A stretch of 64,000 nt of DNA from Bacteroidota bacterium (GCA_006226425.1 SBGX01000023.1:71603-135602); one strand, 5' to 3'; positions 36,039 through 45,822 are shown, counted from the first letter of the stretch. Numbers and translations: made by a program. Notes: a model not told the origin generated them from the sequence alone.

Positions 36039-37193
36039 ATGAAAAAATGGAAGATAAAAGCGATAGCAATGACAGGAATTTTGGGAGCCGCACTCATGAT
36101 GAGTTCGTGGACTTCGGAAAAGAATACACAAAGCAAAGAAACGGGTAGAAAGATTCAGATCGCCATTCTTTTTGACACCTCCAATAGTATGGATGGTTTG
36201 ATCGACCAGGCTAAGTCCCGGATTTGGAACATCGTGAATACCATGTCCAATTTGAGTCACAATCAGCAAATTCCAGAGATTGAAATAGCACTCTATGAAT
36301 ACGGGAATGATTTCCTGGAAGAAAAGAAGGGCTTTGTCCGGCAGGTACTCCCGCTTTCAACAGACATGGACCTGATTTCGGAGCAGTTGTTTGGGCTTGC
36401 CACCAATGGAGGATCAGAGTATTGTGGAACAGTCATTGACCGTGCGATCAAAGATTTAAAATGGACGAATCAATCTGGAGATATTCGAATTATATACATC
36501 GCGGGGAACGAACCTTTTGACCAGGGAAACGTGGACTATAAGGCAAGTTGTCGAAATGCGGCCAAAAAAGACATTAAGGTGCATACTATTTACTGTGGAG
36601 ATCGCGAAAGAGGGATCAAAGAGTTGTGGTATGAAGGGGCTGTGCAGGGAAAAGGCGAGTATTCAAACATCAATTCAGATTTGGAAGTTGTTCAGTACAA
36701 AACACCTTATGACGAGGAGATCAAGGCGTATAATGACTCATTGAACGGAACGTATTTAATGTACGGGAAAAAGGGGATTGACTATCGAATGAATCAATTG
36801 AAGCAGGATTCCAATGCCCTCTCTATCTCGGAGAACGTTCAGGTAGAACGAACGGTGGCTAAGGCCAAAGAAAGTTATTTGAACGACAAATGGGATTTGG
36901 TAGATGCTCAAAAAGTAAATGAGAATTTCGATATTGATGAAGTGAAGGAAGAGGAATTGCCCGAGGAGTTGAAGAATAAAACGACGGAGGAAAAAAAGCA
37001 GATTATCGCCGTAAAGGAAGCAGACCGAAAGCGTTTTCAGCAAAAAATCGGAGAATTGTCTTCTCAAAGGCAGGCTTTTATCACTGATTTAAAGAAAAAA
37101 GAGGAGCCAAAAGAAAGTGACCTGGGAGAAGAGATCAATCTGGGGATCAAAAAGCTTGCGGTAGAAAAAGGCTATGAGTTAAAACAACCATAG
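36039..37193 (+). CDS. Exported von Willebrand factor A domain protein
   Basis: A 384-residue protein. An N-terminal hydrophobic segment (AIAMTGILGAALMMSSW) is a signal peptide or anchor. A VWA domain spans about residues 38-240, starting IQIAILFDTSNSMDG with an intact D-x-S-x-S metal site. Later MIDAS pieces are the TNGGSEYCG region and IIYIAGNEPFDQG. After this comes an acidic/basic coiled-coil tail (VKEEELPEELKNKTTEEKKQ, and more to the end). The VWA domain probably binds a protein partner through a divalent metal. The gene has no operon partner and ends in a strong terminator shared with the convergent lipoprotein gene. No precise role can be given. Confidence 0.82.
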   Translation: MKKWKIKAIAMTGILGAALMMSSWTSEKNTQSKETGRKIQIAILFDTSNSMDGLIDQAKSRIWNIVNTMSNLSHNQQIPEIEIALYEYGNDFLEEKKGFVRQVLPLSTDMDLISEQLFGLATNGGSEYCGTVIDRAIKDLKWTNQSGDIRIIYIAGNEPFDQGNVDYKASCRNAAKKDIKVHTIYCGDRERGIKELWYEGAVQGKGEYSNINSDLEVVQYKTPYDEEIKAYNDSLNGTYLMYGKKGIDYRMNQLKQDSNALSISENVQVERTVAKAKESYLNDKWDLVDAQKVNENFDIDEVKEEELPEELKNKTTEEKKQIIAVKEADRKRFQQKIGELSSQRQAFITDLKKKEEPKESDLGEEINLGIKKLAVEKGYELKQP

Positions 37194-37215
37194 TGGTTTA
37201 TAGTAGTTGATTCGA

Positions 37216-37245
37216 AAGGCTGTCCGAATCGGATGGCCTTTTTTT
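37216..37245 (+). terminator. Terminator after the VWA gene
   Basis: Arms AAGGCTGTCCG (37216-37226) and CGGATGGCCTT (37230-37240) form an 11-bp stem with two G-T pairs and a 3-base loop, followed by a T run to about 37245. It lies between convergent genes, so it may also serve the other strand. Confidence 0.8.
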
Positions 37246-37819
37246 ATTTAGAACCCTTTAGGAGACGAACACTTTTCACGATTCCGCTCGTCTCACGTTG
37301 AAGCCACTGGAGGTCTTTTTTGCTCCAAAAGAAGAGTTGAACAGTTTTTTTTGGTCCTTCAAAATAGTATTCGATCAGATGCAACTGTTCATTTTTCGTG
37401 GACCATTCAAAGTCGATTTCATAGCAGGTAATTTCGCCAAATTGTTTGATTATCCCATGAACATTGCTGACTCCATGGATCGATTTAAGTTCCTGTGTTC
37501 GTTGTTTTTCGATTTGTTTGAATGAAATTGCCGGAATTTCTCTGGAAATAGCACTGGCGTGTGGTTCCAGGACCGTGTATGCCCGAAACTGTAAGGCCCC
37601 CTGGTTGGAGAATTGACGAATGACTTTTCGATCCAAAGAAGTGGTCGTACTTTTTCGAAATTTTTGAAAGCGATAGTCGCCATAGAAATGCATCTGAAAG
37701 CCGGCTTCAGGACATTTGATGAGTTGTTTACCTATTTCGGGATCCTGAGAAATTAGTCTCAACCCGGAGCAAGACGTGCACAGAACGATCAGACCAAGAA
37801 AAAGGGAACTTCGGATCAT
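37244..37819 (-). CDS. Predicted lipoprotein of unknown function
   Basis: A 191-residue protein with a lipoprotein signal: SLFLGLIVLCTSC, where Cys 17 is the likely lipidated residue. No domain is recognised in the mature part. It has alternating beta-like stretches and ends with VKSVRLLKGSK. Its ATG directly follows the stop of the flavoprotein gene (TAAATG), so translation is probably coupled. The link between a lipoprotein and a cytosolic reductase is not obvious. Possibly the pairing is only for expression. Confidence 0.75.
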   Translation of the reverse strand: MIRSSLFLGLIVLCTSCSGLRLISQDPEIGKQLIKCPEAGFQMHFYGDYRFQKFRKSTTTSLDRKVIRQFSNQGALQFRAYTVLEPHASAISREIPAISFKQIEKQRTQELKSIHGVSNVHGIIKQFGEITCYEIDFEWSTKNEQLHLIEYYFEGPKKTVQLFFWSKKDLQWLQRETSGIVKSVRLLKGSK

Positions 37820-38830
37820 TTAGAAGCCCTGTACTCCGTTTACCGTAGTGTATTTCAGGATGTTTTTCTTCTCTGGATGAATTCGTGCGAAGGCAGATTG
37901 AAGGGCAATCGTCCCTTCGTGGAATCCACAGAGGATCAATTTCAATTTTCCTTCGTAGGTATTCACATCGCCAATAGCGTAAATTCCGGGAATATTTGTT
38001 GAATAATCCCGCGTGTCTACTTTAATCGCATTCTTTTCGATTTCCAGTCCCCAATTCGCGATGGGTCCAAGACTCGGTTTCAAGCCAAAGAGCGGAATAA
38101 AGTGATCTGTTTCCACTGATTGCTCTCCTTCTTTTTGGTGCTTAACAGTCAAGCTTTCCACTTTTCCGTTCCCTTCAATCCCTACTACCTCGGATTCGGT
38201 GATCAAACGGATGATGCCTTTTTCGGCCAAATCAAATACTTTTTGCACGGAATCCAGGTGTCCCCGGAAAGAGCTGCTTCGATGTACCAGAGATACTTCA
38301 GAGGCAATTTTCTTTTCAGCCAGGAAAATAGACCAGTCCAGTGCGGAGTCACCACCCCCAGCAATCACACAACGCTTCCCACGATAAAATTCCGGGTCTT
38401 TAATGATGTATTCAACTCCTTTGTCCTCGTAATCCGTAATATTTGAAATAGGTGGTTTACGGGGTTCAAAAACACCCAATCCACCAGCGATCATGACAAT
38501 TGGAGCGTGATGTTTCGTTCCTTTGATCGTTGTGACAATGAAACTTCCGTCTTCTTGCTTTTCAATATCAGTGGCTGCTTCACCCAGGGTGAATCCTGGT
38601 TTAAATGGAGCTGCCTGTTCCATCAGATTATCCACAAGTTCTCCTGCCAATACGGAAGGAAATCCCGGAATATCGTAGATGGGCTTTTTGGGATAAATCT
38701 CGGAACACTGTCCTCCCGGTTGAGGAAGTGAATCAATCAGGTGACATTTTAGCTTGAGGAGTCCGGCTTCAAAAACGGCAAACAAACCAACAGGTCCAGC
38801 CCCGATAATAATAATATCTGTTTTGATCAT
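37820..38830 (-). CDS. Ferredoxin/flavodoxin-NADP+ reductase, thioredoxin reductase-like
   Basis: A 336-residue two-Rossmann flavoprotein. FAD motif IIIGAGPVGLFAVF is at residues 7-20, with QPGGQCSEIYPKKPIYDIPG following, and the NADPH motif VIAGGGDSALDW is near 155-166. YAIGDVNTYEG near the end binds FAD. The redox CxxC of thioredoxin reductase is absent, which places it with the TrxR-like ferredoxin-NADP+ reductases. It would exchange electrons between NADPH and ferredoxin or flavodoxin in the cytosol. The lipoprotein gene follows without a gap. Confidence 0.9.
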   Translation of the reverse strand: MIKTDIIIIGAGPVGLFAVFEAGLLKLKCHLIDSLPQPGGQCSEIYPKKPIYDIPGFPSVLAGELVDNLMEQAAPFKPGFTLGEAATDIEKQEDGSFIVTTIKGTKHHAPIVMIAGGLGVFEPRKPPISNITDYEDKGVEYIIKDPEFYRGKRCVIAGGGDSALDWSIFLAEKKIASEVSLVHRSSSFRGHLDSVQKVFDLAEKGIIRLITESEVVGIEGNGKVESLTVKHQKEGEQSVETDHFIPLFGLKPSLGPIANWGLEIEKNAIKVDTRDYSTNIPGIYAIGDVNTYEGKLKLILCGFHEGTIALQSAFARIHPEKKNILKYTTVNGVQGF

Positions 38831-38915
38831 GGCGAAAAAATTCGCCGTAAAAGTAATTAACTTTTAGCAAATGAGCGGAACCTGTGTAAATGGAAATGCC
38901 TGGTGATCCGAATAT

Positions 38916-39458
38916 TTATTTCTTCTCCATCAGGCCTTTCAGGTTGTCCAGCCCGGTCTGTAAATCACCGCCAACCATTTCTTCCATATCCATGAAAAGA
39001 AGCATGACATTCATGGGGTAGTTCATACGACCCGTAAACCCCCATTTGACTTTTGTCTTATTTCCTTCCATGGCTTCTGTTTCCATATAGGCCTGATCGG
39101 TGGCTTCGAAAGGCTCTTTGAATCGGAGTTCGGTTTCGATGCGTTTGCCTTCGTCAATTTTGGTGATTTCCTGTTCTCCGGATCCAACTTCTTCATTTTC
39201 ACTTTTCCAGGAGGCGATAAAGCCAACAGTTCCGTCAGTTCCTGTGAAGGTGCGTTCCATATTTGGATCGCGTTGTTGCCAAACACTGTACTCACTTTGA
39301 TTTTTCAGGTGTTTGATGAAGCTAAACACTTCTTTACTGTCTTTTTCGATGATGACTTCTCTTTCAACAGCGTAATCTTTCTTGACAAACAGGGCTGCAA
39401 TTAATGGGATGGCGACCAGCACAAGGGCAGTGATCAACATGCCTTTTAGGATCTTCAT
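38916..39458 (-). CDS. SRPBCC (START-like) family protein
   Basis: A 180-residue protein with one N-terminal transmembrane helix (MLITALVLVAIPLIAALFV), then a START-like polyketide-cyclase fold: VIIEKDSKEVFSFIKHLKNQ, WQQRDPNMERTF, GTVGFIASWKS, and the C-terminal helix (MEEMVGGDLQTGLDNLKGL). Such proteins bind hydrophobic ligands in a deep cavity. The ligand is unknown. It stands alone, and a possible minus-strand element TATCTTAG lies in the gap upstream. Confidence 0.85.
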   Translation of the reverse strand: MKILKGMLITALVLVAIPLIAALFVKKDYAVEREVIIEKDSKEVFSFIKHLKNQSEYSVWQQRDPNMERTFTGTDGTVGFIASWKSENEEVGSGEQEITKIDEGKRIETELRFKEPFEATDQAYMETEAMEGNKTKVKWGFTGRMNYPMNVMLLFMDMEEMVGGDLQTGLDNLKGLMEKK

Positions 39459-39546
39459 TTCTTCAATGTATTTTTGGTTAGAACACGACTAAGATACATT
39501 TTTTTTAGTCAAGCAGTTGTTTTTTGACGACAAAAATAACATTGAG

Positions 39547-40077
39547 TTAAAAATGTCTTTTGGCTACTTCCCATAGGACGACCCCGGCACAAACGGAAAC
39601 ATTCAGACTGTGCTTGGTTCCGAATTGTGGTACTTCAATGACATAGTCAGACTGGTTGACCACTTCCTGATCGACCCCGTCCACTTCGTTTCCAAAGACC
39701 AGTGCGAGCTTTTGCTCCGGGATTTGATTGAGATGTTGGAGTAGGAGGGTGTTTTCTGTCTGTTCGATGCTGGCTACGGCAACACCCTGTGTCTGAAGCT
39801 CCCGAATGAGCTCCTGGATCGATTCACGGTATTCCCAATCCATGGAGTCAGTGGCTCCCAGTGCCGTTTTTTGAATATCCCGGTGGGGTGGACATGCGGT
39901 AATGCCACAGAGATAAATTTTTTCAACATTGAATGCATCGGCCGTTCGGAAGAAGCTCCCAATGTTGTTCAGGCTTCGGATACTATCTAATATCAAGATG
40001 ATCGGGAATTTTTTCTGCGCCTTAAAGTCATCTTCACTGAGCCTTTCCAGTTCCCAAAGTTTTAGCTTTTTGTTCAT
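39547..40077 (-). CDS. TrmH-family tRNA/rRNA methyltransferase
   Basis: A 176-residue SPOUT methyltransferase without the N-terminal substrate-binding domain, so it resembles the short TrmH/TrmL type. Motif 1 is LDSIRSLNNIGSFFRTAD, motif 2 LALVFGNEVDGV, motif 3 IEVPQFGTKHSLNVSVCAGV. I start at ATG 40077 (MNKKLKLWEL). The open frame continues to 40182 but crosses the mutS promoter and start region. It is divergent from mutS. The substrate base is not predictable. Confidence 0.9.
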   Translation of the reverse strand: MNKKLKLWELERLSEDDFKAQKKFPIILILDSIRSLNNIGSFFRTADAFNVEKIYLCGITACPPHRDIQKTALGATDSMDWEYRESIQELIRELQTQGVAVASIEQTENTLLLQHLNQIPEQKLALVFGNEVDGVDQEVVNQSDYVIEVPQFGTKHSLNVSVCAGVVLWEVAKRHF

Positions 40078-40105
40078 ATTGTTGATAATATCCCCATTTA
40101 ATCCA

Positions 40106-40136
40106 TTGTTCGGCCTGCTCTTCCATGCTAATTTTA
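40106..40136 (+). promoter_or_regulatory. Promoter of mutS
   Basis: TTG at 40106-40108, a 20-base spacer, then TAATTTTA at 40129-40136 (one mismatch to TAnnTTTG). The possible ATG at 40125 lies inside this element, so the transcript cannot include it if the promoter is real. Confidence 0.5.
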
Positions 40137-40160
40137 CGTCAAAACCAAAAAAAGATCTCC

Positions 40161-42785
40161 TTGGCGAAGCAGGCAAAGACAAAAAAAGTAAAAAGTTCGG
40201 AAACTCCCTTGATGAAGCAGTACAATCAGATCAAGGCAAAGCATCCGGAAGCCTTGCTATTGTTTCGCGTGGGTGATTTTTACGAAACTTTTGGAGAAGA
40301 TGCGGTGATTGCGTCTAAAATCCTCGGAATTGTATTGACCAAGCGAAAGAATGGATCGGCCTCTCATATTGAATTGGCGGGTTTTCCGCATCATTCGCTG
40401 GAAACTTATTTGCCACGCCTGGTGCGTGCTGGGCAGCGGGTAGCGATCTGTGATCAGCTGGAAGATCCCAAAATGACTAAGACAATCGTCAAACGAGGGG
40501 TGACTGAGCTAGTGACTCCGGGAATTTCATTCAATGACCAGGTCCTGGACTCCAATAAGAATAACTTTTTGTGTGCCATACACTTTGATAAGGAGGTCCA
40601 CGGAATCGCTTTTTTAGATATTTCTACGGGAGAATTTTTACTAACACAGGGAGACGAAAATTATCTGCAGAAAATCATCCAGGGCTTTGATCCGAGCGAG
40701 GTGATCTTTCAGAAAAAGTATCAATCTACGTATCGGGAATCTTTTGGAGAGAAATATCACAGCTTCAAATTGGAAGACTGGGTGTTTGGAGAGGATTTTG
40801 CCCATGAATCCCTCAATCGCCATTTTGGAACGAAGAGCCTGAAGGGCTTTGGAGTGGATCGTTTGCCCATGGGAATCGTGGCGGCAGGAGCTATTCTTCA
40901 CTATTTGTCGGAAACTCAGCACGATCGTTTGGGACACATTCGTCAACTGGCTCGTATTGAAGAAGAGAAGTATGTTTGGTTGGATCGTTTTACAGTCCGG
41001 AACCTTGAGTTGATCCATTCGCCGAATGAAAATGCCTGTACGCTTCTGGACGTCATGGATGAAACCAGAACCCCGATGGGTGGGCGGATGTTGAAACGAT
41101 GGATGGTGTTGCCTTTGAAGGAGCTAAGCCCAATACAGGAACGATTGGAGTGTGTCGGTCACCTGGTAACGGCAAATGAGCTTCTCTTTGAGTTAGGGGA
41201 ACGACTGGGAAATATAGGTGATTTGGAGCGCTTGATTTCCAAAGCGGCAGTTGGAAGAATTAGTCCGAAGGAGATCAAATCCCTGGAAATGAACCTCCGG
41301 GAAATTACCCCCATCCGGGCTCGTCTCCAGGACCAAAAGCACGAGGTTTTGGGGAAGCTGGCGGAGCAATTGGATCCGTGTGAAGATCTGACAGAACAAA
41401 TTGCTGCAAACTTTGTGGAAGAACCCGCCAATCAGTTGGGGAAAGGACAAATTATAGCTGAGGGAGTCAATCAGGAGCTGGACGAGTTGAGAAGCATTGC
41501 TTTTTCTGGGAAAGATTATTTGCAAGGCATTCAGCAACGTGAGTCGGAGCGAACGGGAATTCCTAGCCTGAAGATTTCCTTCAATAATGTGTTTGGGTAC
41601 TATCTGGAGGTGACTAACGCGCATAAAGACAAGGTGCCCGAGAACTGGATCAGAAAGCAAACCCTGGTCAACGCCGAACGCTATATTACGGAAGAACTGA
41701 AAGAGTATGAGGTTAAAATTCTGAATGCAGAAGAACAAATATTGCAATTGGAAAGTCGTTTGTTGCAGGAGTTTGTTCTTTCCCTGGCTGATCATGTTCC
41801 GGTCATTCAGCGAAATGCCCGAAATCTGGCACGCTTGGATTGCCTGTGTTCGTTTGCGCAGATCGCGAATAAATATGATTACCACCGCCCGGAAGTAGAT
41901 GATAGCTATGTGATTGATATCAAAGAGGGGAGGCATCCGGTCATTGAAAGGCAATTGGGTGCAGGAGAGCAGTATGTAGCGAATGATGTGTTCCTGGATC
42001 GTGAGACGCAACAGATTATGATGATTACCGGACCGAATATGTCCGGGAAAAGTGCCCTTTTGAGACAAACGGCATTGATCTCATTGATGGCGCAGATGGG
42101 AAGTTTTGTTCCGGCTGCTACTGCACGTCTGGGGATTGTCGATAAGGTTTTTACCAGAGTGGGAGCTTCCGATAATATTTCTTCCGGAGAATCCACATTC
42201 ATGGTCGAAATGAATGAAACCTCCAGTATTCTGAATAACCTTTCCGATCGCAGTTTGATTCTGTTGGACGAAATCGGTCGTGGAACCAGTACTTACGACG
42301 GAATCTCTATCGCCTGGGCGATTGCTGAGTACCTGCATGACCATCCGGCTTTGCGTGGAAAAACGCTATTTGCGACACATTACCACGAGTTAAATGAGAT
42401 GACCCGTCAGTTTGATCGGATCAAGAATTACAATGTGTCCGTGCGAGAAAGCGGGAACAAAATTCTGTTTCTCCGGAAACTTCAAGAGGGGGGAAGCGCG
42501 CATTCATTTGGGATTCACGTAGCCCGTTTAGCAGGGATGCCTGAACAAGTTATTAACCGGGCTGGCAAATTATTAACAAAATTGGAGCAGCAGCATCTTT
42601 CTGGAGAACAGTCTGAAAAATTGGATTTGAGCAAGGAATCTGAGATGCAATTGAGCTTTTTTCAGTTGAATGACCCTGTATTAGAGCAGGTTAGAGAAGA
42701 ATTGGTCGCCATTGACATCAATACACTGACTCCAGTGGAGGCTTTGATGAAATTAAACGAGATCAAAAAACTGACCGGAGGATAA
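40161..42785 (+). CDS. mutS: DNA mismatch repair protein MutS
   Basis: Mismatch recognition ATPase, 874 residues from TTG 40161. Domain I has the Phe-x-Glu mismatch wedge in [16 protein letters not shown]. The lever and clamp domains follow. The ATPase domain has Walker A GPNMSGKS near 624-631, the signature block [15 protein letters not shown], Walker [17 protein letters not shown], and the HIS switch in [11 protein letters not shown]. The C-terminal tail is present. I prefer TTG 40161 ([10 protein letters not shown]) to ATG 40125 because the upstream ATG falls in the apparent promoter and the Met-Ala-Lys start fits the family. The start affects only 12 residues. Confidence 0.96.
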   Translation: MAKQAKTKKVKSSETPLMKQYNQIKAKHPEALLLFRVGDFYETFGEDAVIASKILGIVLTKRKNGSASHIELAGFPHHSLETYLPRLVRAGQRVAICDQLEDPKMTKTIVKRGVTELVTPGISFNDQVLDSNKNNFLCAIHFDKEVHGIAFLDISTGEFLLTQGDENYLQKIIQGFDPSEVIFQKKYQSTYRESFGEKYHSFKLEDWVFGEDFAHESLNRHFGTKSLKGFGVDRLPMGIVAAGAILHYLSETQHDRLGHIRQLARIEEEKYVWLDRFTVRNLELIHSPNENACTLLDVMDETRTPMGGRMLKRWMVLPLKELSPIQERLECVGHLVTANELLFELGERLGNIGDLERLISKAAVGRISPKEIKSLEMNLREITPIRARLQDQKHEVLGKLAEQLDPCEDLTEQIAANFVEEPANQLGKGQIIAEGVNQELDELRSIAFSGKDYLQGIQQRESERTGIPSLKISFNNVFGYYLEVTNAHKDKVPENWIRKQTLVNAERYITEELKEYEVKILNAEEQILQLESRLLQEFVLSLADHVPVIQRNARNLARLDCLCSFAQIANKYDYHRPEVDDSYVIDIKEGRHPVIERQLGAGEQYVANDVFLDRETQQIMMITGPNMSGKSALLRQTALISLMAQMGSFVPAATARLGIVDKVFTRVGASDNISSGESTFMVEMNETSSILNNLSDRSLILLDEIGRGTSTYDGISIAWAIAEYLHDHPALRGKTLFATHYHELNEMTRQFDRIKNYNVSVRESGNKILFLRKLQEGGSAHSFGIHVARLAGMPEQVINRAGKLLTKLEQQHLSGEQSEKLDLSKESEMQLSFFQLNDPVLEQVREELVAIDINTLTPVEALMKLNEIKKLTGG

Positions 42786-42828
42786 ACGGTTTAGTAAGAA
42801 TTTAGTGTTTAGTTTACGTTCTCTTAAC

Positions 42829-42858
42829 TTGCTTAAATGCCCGATTTTGTTATTTTTG
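42829..42858 (+). promoter_or_regulatory. Promoter of the SprB-repeat protein gene
   Basis: TTG at 42829-42831, a 19-base spacer, TATTTTTG at 42851-42858: a full Bacteroidota promoter. It predicts a transcript start near 42865 and a leader of about 77 bases. Confidence 0.75.
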
Positions 42859-42867
42859 CATAGGAAA

Positions 42868-42919
42868 GTGAAGGGTGATCTCCTTGATGTGCGTTCGGCA
42901 CTGAAACCACCTCTTTCAC
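42868..42919 (+). ncRNA. Structured 5' leader (candidate regulatory RNA)
   Basis: GTGAAGGGTG (42868-42877) pairs with CACCT-CT-TTCAC (42908-42919) to give about 10 bp (one G-T pair) with a 2-base bulge. Inside it, GTGC/GCAC (42889-42892 and 42898-42901) closes a GTTCG loop. The fold begins a few bases after the predicted transcript start and ends 22 bases before the ATG. I do not recognise a known riboswitch or RNA family. Confidence 0.4.
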
Positions 42920-42941
42920 CTAAAGTCAGGCACAAAAGAAT

Positions 42942-45410
42942 ATGAAATTAAAACTACTGATTGCTCTTTTTCTGAGTTTATTTAGTCTATCCGATTTTTT
43001 TGCACAACAATTAATGATCAATGAACTTTCGCAGGGACCAGGCGGTTTAAAGGAATACGTTGAGTTTGTCGTGATTGGAAATCCCATTTGTGAAGGTGAT
43101 CCGGTTCCCTGTATTGACATTCGAAAGGTAATTTTTGATGACAATAATGGTTTTTTTGCCTCCAGCGGTAGTGTCGGTATAGCTCCTGGTGCACTAAGAT
43201 TTTCTAATGATGATTTTTGGAGCTGTATTCCACAAGGCACCTATATCGTTATCTATAATGAGGATGACATCAATCCAGCGGTAGGAGAAATTGATACTTT
43301 GTTGAACGATGGAAATTGTAAGTTGGTATTGCCCGGAGATCACCGATTGTTGGAGGCAACGTCGGTAAGTCCAACTAGTTCGAATCCTGCGTACCCCACT
43401 GATGATAATGATTGGAACCCAAGTTTGGGTTGGCAAGGAGCAGGGATTGAAGGTGTTTTGATGAGTAATAGCAATGATTCTTTTCAAATACCGGATTTAA
43501 GTAATAATGGAACTCCACTTCATGCGATCAGTTGGGGGAATAATACTAATGGTACCATTATCTACTTTGATGGCCCGATGGGTGGGAAAGTGATTTCTTT
43601 CAAGAACATTGTATCCAACGACTGGAATGATCAGCAAAATTGGGTGGTAGAAGATGTTGATGTGGCTCAAACACCTGGTGAACCAAATAATCAGGGAAAT
43701 GATCGCTGGATTGCCACGATGAATCCAACCTGTCGCATTTTTCCTTTCCTGACATTTACGACCACCCCATCTACTTGCGGTGGTTCTGATGGTACAGCAA
43801 CAGTTGATCTGACAGGGATTTCGGCGAACAATAGCGTTTTGTGGAGCGATGGTCAGCAACAACAAACCGCAGTGGACTTGGCTGCCGGAACGTATTCCGT
43901 CACCGTAACAGATAATGATTTAGGATGTATTTATACGGATTCCACGTTTGTCGATAATCAAGGAGCAGCAACGCTAAGTGACGTGACTTCTGATGAGACC
44001 TGTCCTGGGGCTTGTGACGGAGGAACGAGCATTACAGCTGTTGGTGGAACAGGAACGTTGACCTATAACTGGAATACTGGCCAAACTGGTTCAGTGGTTC
44101 TGGACTTGTGTCCGGGGATATATAGCTGTACTGTGTCAGATGAAAATGATTGTTTATCGCAAATATCCGTAACGATTGATGCCGCAGCGTTAATTAATGT
44201 CGCTTCTTCAAGTGTGGATGCCAGCTGTGGAAATGCAGATGGTTCGGCAACGGTTGATGTAACTGGTAGCACTGGCCCGTATGAAATCCTTTGGGATGCG
44301 GCAGCGGCGAATCAGGTGACCCCAACGGCGAGTAACCTATCGGCAGGTTCGTACGTGGTGACCATTAAAGACGTGAACGATTGTGAGGTCACAGAAACAG
44401 TGACGGTAAATAATGTGGGTGCGGCTACCTTGAGTGTTAGTTCAACTCCGGTAACCTGTGCTTCTGCCTGTTCGGGAACAGCGACGGTTGTGGCAACGGG
44501 AGGAACGGGGACACTGGATTATTTATGGGATGCAACTGCAGGAAATCAGACCACAGAACTGGCGACTAATCTTTGCGAAGGGACTTATACTTGTCAGGTA
44601 ACAGATGACAATAATTGTGAATCCTTTATTACTGTGACGGTTGATCCAGCTCCGGTAGTTACGCTGAATGGACAGGTGACGAATGAGAGTTGTACGAGTC
44701 TTTGTGACGGAGAACTGGCATTCCAGGTTTCCGGTGCAACGGGCAATGCCGCGTCAAGTTATAGTTTGGATGGTGTAACATTTACGGATGTTAATGCCTC
44801 TCCGATCCAAAACCTGTGTCCTGGAATCTACACGCTTAACGTCATTGACGATATCGGATGTTCGGATGCGATTCAATTTGAAATATCAACAGATGCTGTC
44901 CTGGATTTTGGAGTGAGCAACGATACCTTGATTTGTGAGGGAGAAACGGCTACACTGGCGGTAACGGGTACAGGACTTAGTAACATCGTTTGGTCTACTG
45001 GTTCCAATGATCCAAGCATTCAGGTCAGTACGGAGACAACAACGGCTTATACGGTGGACTTCACTCAATCAGGCTGTAATTTGCAAAAGAGTATTCTGGT
45101 AACCACACAGTTTTGTTCGATCCCAGTGGAAGAACAGTTACAGCTTCCGAATATTTTTACGCCGGATGGAGACGGAAAGAATGATGTATACCTTCCCGTT
45201 TTTGCGACACCAGGAGTCATCGTTGAATCCTTCATGATCCTAAATCGCTGGGGGAATGTGATGATTGAATCAGGAGAGATTTCCTGGGATGGAAAGTTAC
45301 CGAGTGGAAAAGAAGCTGTAGACGGAACTTATTTCTATAAACTGATCTACAATTTCAAAGGACAGGAGCAAACAACGCTTCACGGATTTATCCAGTTGGT
45401 TAGAAAATAA
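42942..45410 (+). CDS. SprB-repeat surface protein with gliding-type (type B) C-terminal sorting domain
   Basis: An 822-residue secreted protein. Signal peptide: LLIALFLSLFSLSDFFAQ. Residues about 24-245 resemble a lamin-tail-like beta domain (LMINELSQGPGGLKEYVEFV, SWGNNTNGTI). Five SprB-type repeats of about 70-80 residues follow, then an Ig-like unit. The C terminus (LPNIFTPDGDGKNDVYLP, FMILNRWGN, DGTYFYKLIYN) is the CHU_C/gliding motility-associated type B domain that directs type IX secretion. It is probably a surface adhesin-like protein. It is much smaller than SprB itself, so a direct role in gliding is not implied. A strong terminator follows. Confidence 0.9.
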   Translation: MKLKLLIALFLSLFSLSDFFAQQLMINELSQGPGGLKEYVEFVVIGNPICEGDPVPCIDIRKVIFDDNNGFFASSGSVGIAPGALRFSNDDFWSCIPQGTYIVIYNEDDINPAVGEIDTLLNDGNCKLVLPGDHRLLEATSVSPTSSNPAYPTDDNDWNPSLGWQGAGIEGVLMSNSNDSFQIPDLSNNGTPLHAISWGNNTNGTIIYFDGPMGGKVISFKNIVSNDWNDQQNWVVEDVDVAQTPGEPNNQGNDRWIATMNPTCRIFPFLTFTTTPSTCGGSDGTATVDLTGISANNSVLWSDGQQQQTAVDLAAGTYSVTVTDNDLGCIYTDSTFVDNQGAATLSDVTSDETCPGACDGGTSITAVGGTGTLTYNWNTGQTGSVVLDLCPGIYSCTVSDENDCLSQISVTIDAAALINVASSSVDASCGNADGSATVDVTGSTGPYEILWDAAAANQVTPTASNLSAGSYVVTIKDVNDCEVTETVTVNNVGAATLSVSSTPVTCASACSGTATVVATGGTGTLDYLWDATAGNQTTELATNLCEGTYTCQVTDDNNCESFITVTVDPAPVVTLNGQVTNESCTSLCDGELAFQVSGATGNAASSYSLDGVTFTDVNASPIQNLCPGIYTLNVIDDIGCSDAIQFEISTDAVLDFGVSNDTLICEGETATLAVTGTGLSNIVWSTGSNDPSIQVSTETTTAYTVDFTQSGCNLQKSILVTTQFCSIPVEEQLQLPNIFTPDGDGKNDVYLPVFATPGVIVESFMILNRWGNVMIESGEISWDGKLPSGKEAVDGTYFYKLIYNFKGQEQTTLHGFIQLVRK
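43744..44895 (+). repeat. SprB-type protein repeats
   Basis: Five units each built on the plan Cys-x2/3-C/A-(D/N/S)G-x-(A/L) ... W(S/N)xG or WDA ... (L/N)xxGxYxxxVxDxxxC. Two units (around 43970 and 44420) also share near-identical motifs such as GGTGTL. The pairing of Cys residues suggests disulphides outside the cell. Confidence 0.8.
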
Positions 45411-45431
45411 AATCTTAAGAAATGAAATGAG

Positions 45432-45458
45432 AAAGGCAGGTTTAACCTGCCTTTTTTT
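45432..45458 (+). terminator. Terminator after the SprB-repeat gene
   Basis: AAAGGCAGGTT (45432-45442) pairs with AACCTGCCTTT (45444-45454), followed by a run of T. It lies 22 bases after the stop codon. Confidence 0.9.
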
Positions 45459-45480
45459 GTTTCCCGGAAATTTACTTCAG

Positions 45481-45740
45481 TCAAAATGCTTACGAAAAGG
45501 GAGGGTGAACACCTCACCATTTGGTGACTATGAAATCACCAAAAGGGGACTTGTGTGACAAGTATGGGCTACCTAGTTTTGTCGCAAGCGGTTTAAATCG
45601 TGCTCTGCAACTTGAAAAAAATCCTGAGCATGGCTCTAAACAGCCAATGAAACAACTCTACAACAGCGAGGACCTCCTTTTGGCATTGAAAAAACTCACT
45701 AGAACTCTACTATAAAACCAAAAGGAGGTTTCTTTTTTCC
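45481..45740 (+). other. Gene-poor, hairpin-rich interval; possible RNA or small gene
   Basis: This is the main part of a 437-base gap. It contains, in order, TTTGGTGA/TCACCAAA (45520-45527, 45536-45543), ACTTGT/ACAAGT (45549-45554, 45558-45563), TGGCT/AGCCA (45631-45635, 45642-45646), and a 12-base perfect pair ACCTCCTTTTGG/CCAAAAGGAGGT (45672-45683, 45718-45729) that ends in a T run like a terminator. A 61-codon frame (ATG 45530 to 45715, MKSPKGDLCDKYG...) with a GGAGGG upstream also crosses it; I recognise no protein family. It could be a structured RNA or a small gene with a terminator. I cannot choose. Confidence 0.35.
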
Positions 45741-45814
45741 GACAAATATGTATGTGGAGTAAAAGGACAAAGCTATTCCGGGTCCAAAAGCTGTGTAATT
45801 TCTCATTTTGATTG

Positions 45815-45822
45815 TATCTTTG
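45815..45822 (+). promoter_or_regulatory. -7 element of valS
   Basis: TATCTTTG, a full match to TAnnTTTG, 26 bases before ATG 45849. No clear TTG upstream at the right distance. Confidence 0.55.

Noticed and set aside
41193-42068. Long open frame (291 codons) on the minus strand within mutS
   Set aside because: It lies entirely inside the conserved MutS core on the other strand, has no recognisable family and is explained by base composition of the mutS codons.
45585-45615. GGTTTAAATC resembling a tRNA T-loop
   Set aside because: The flanking bases do not make a T stem, and no acceptor, D or anticodon arms fit. No tRNA was called in the window.
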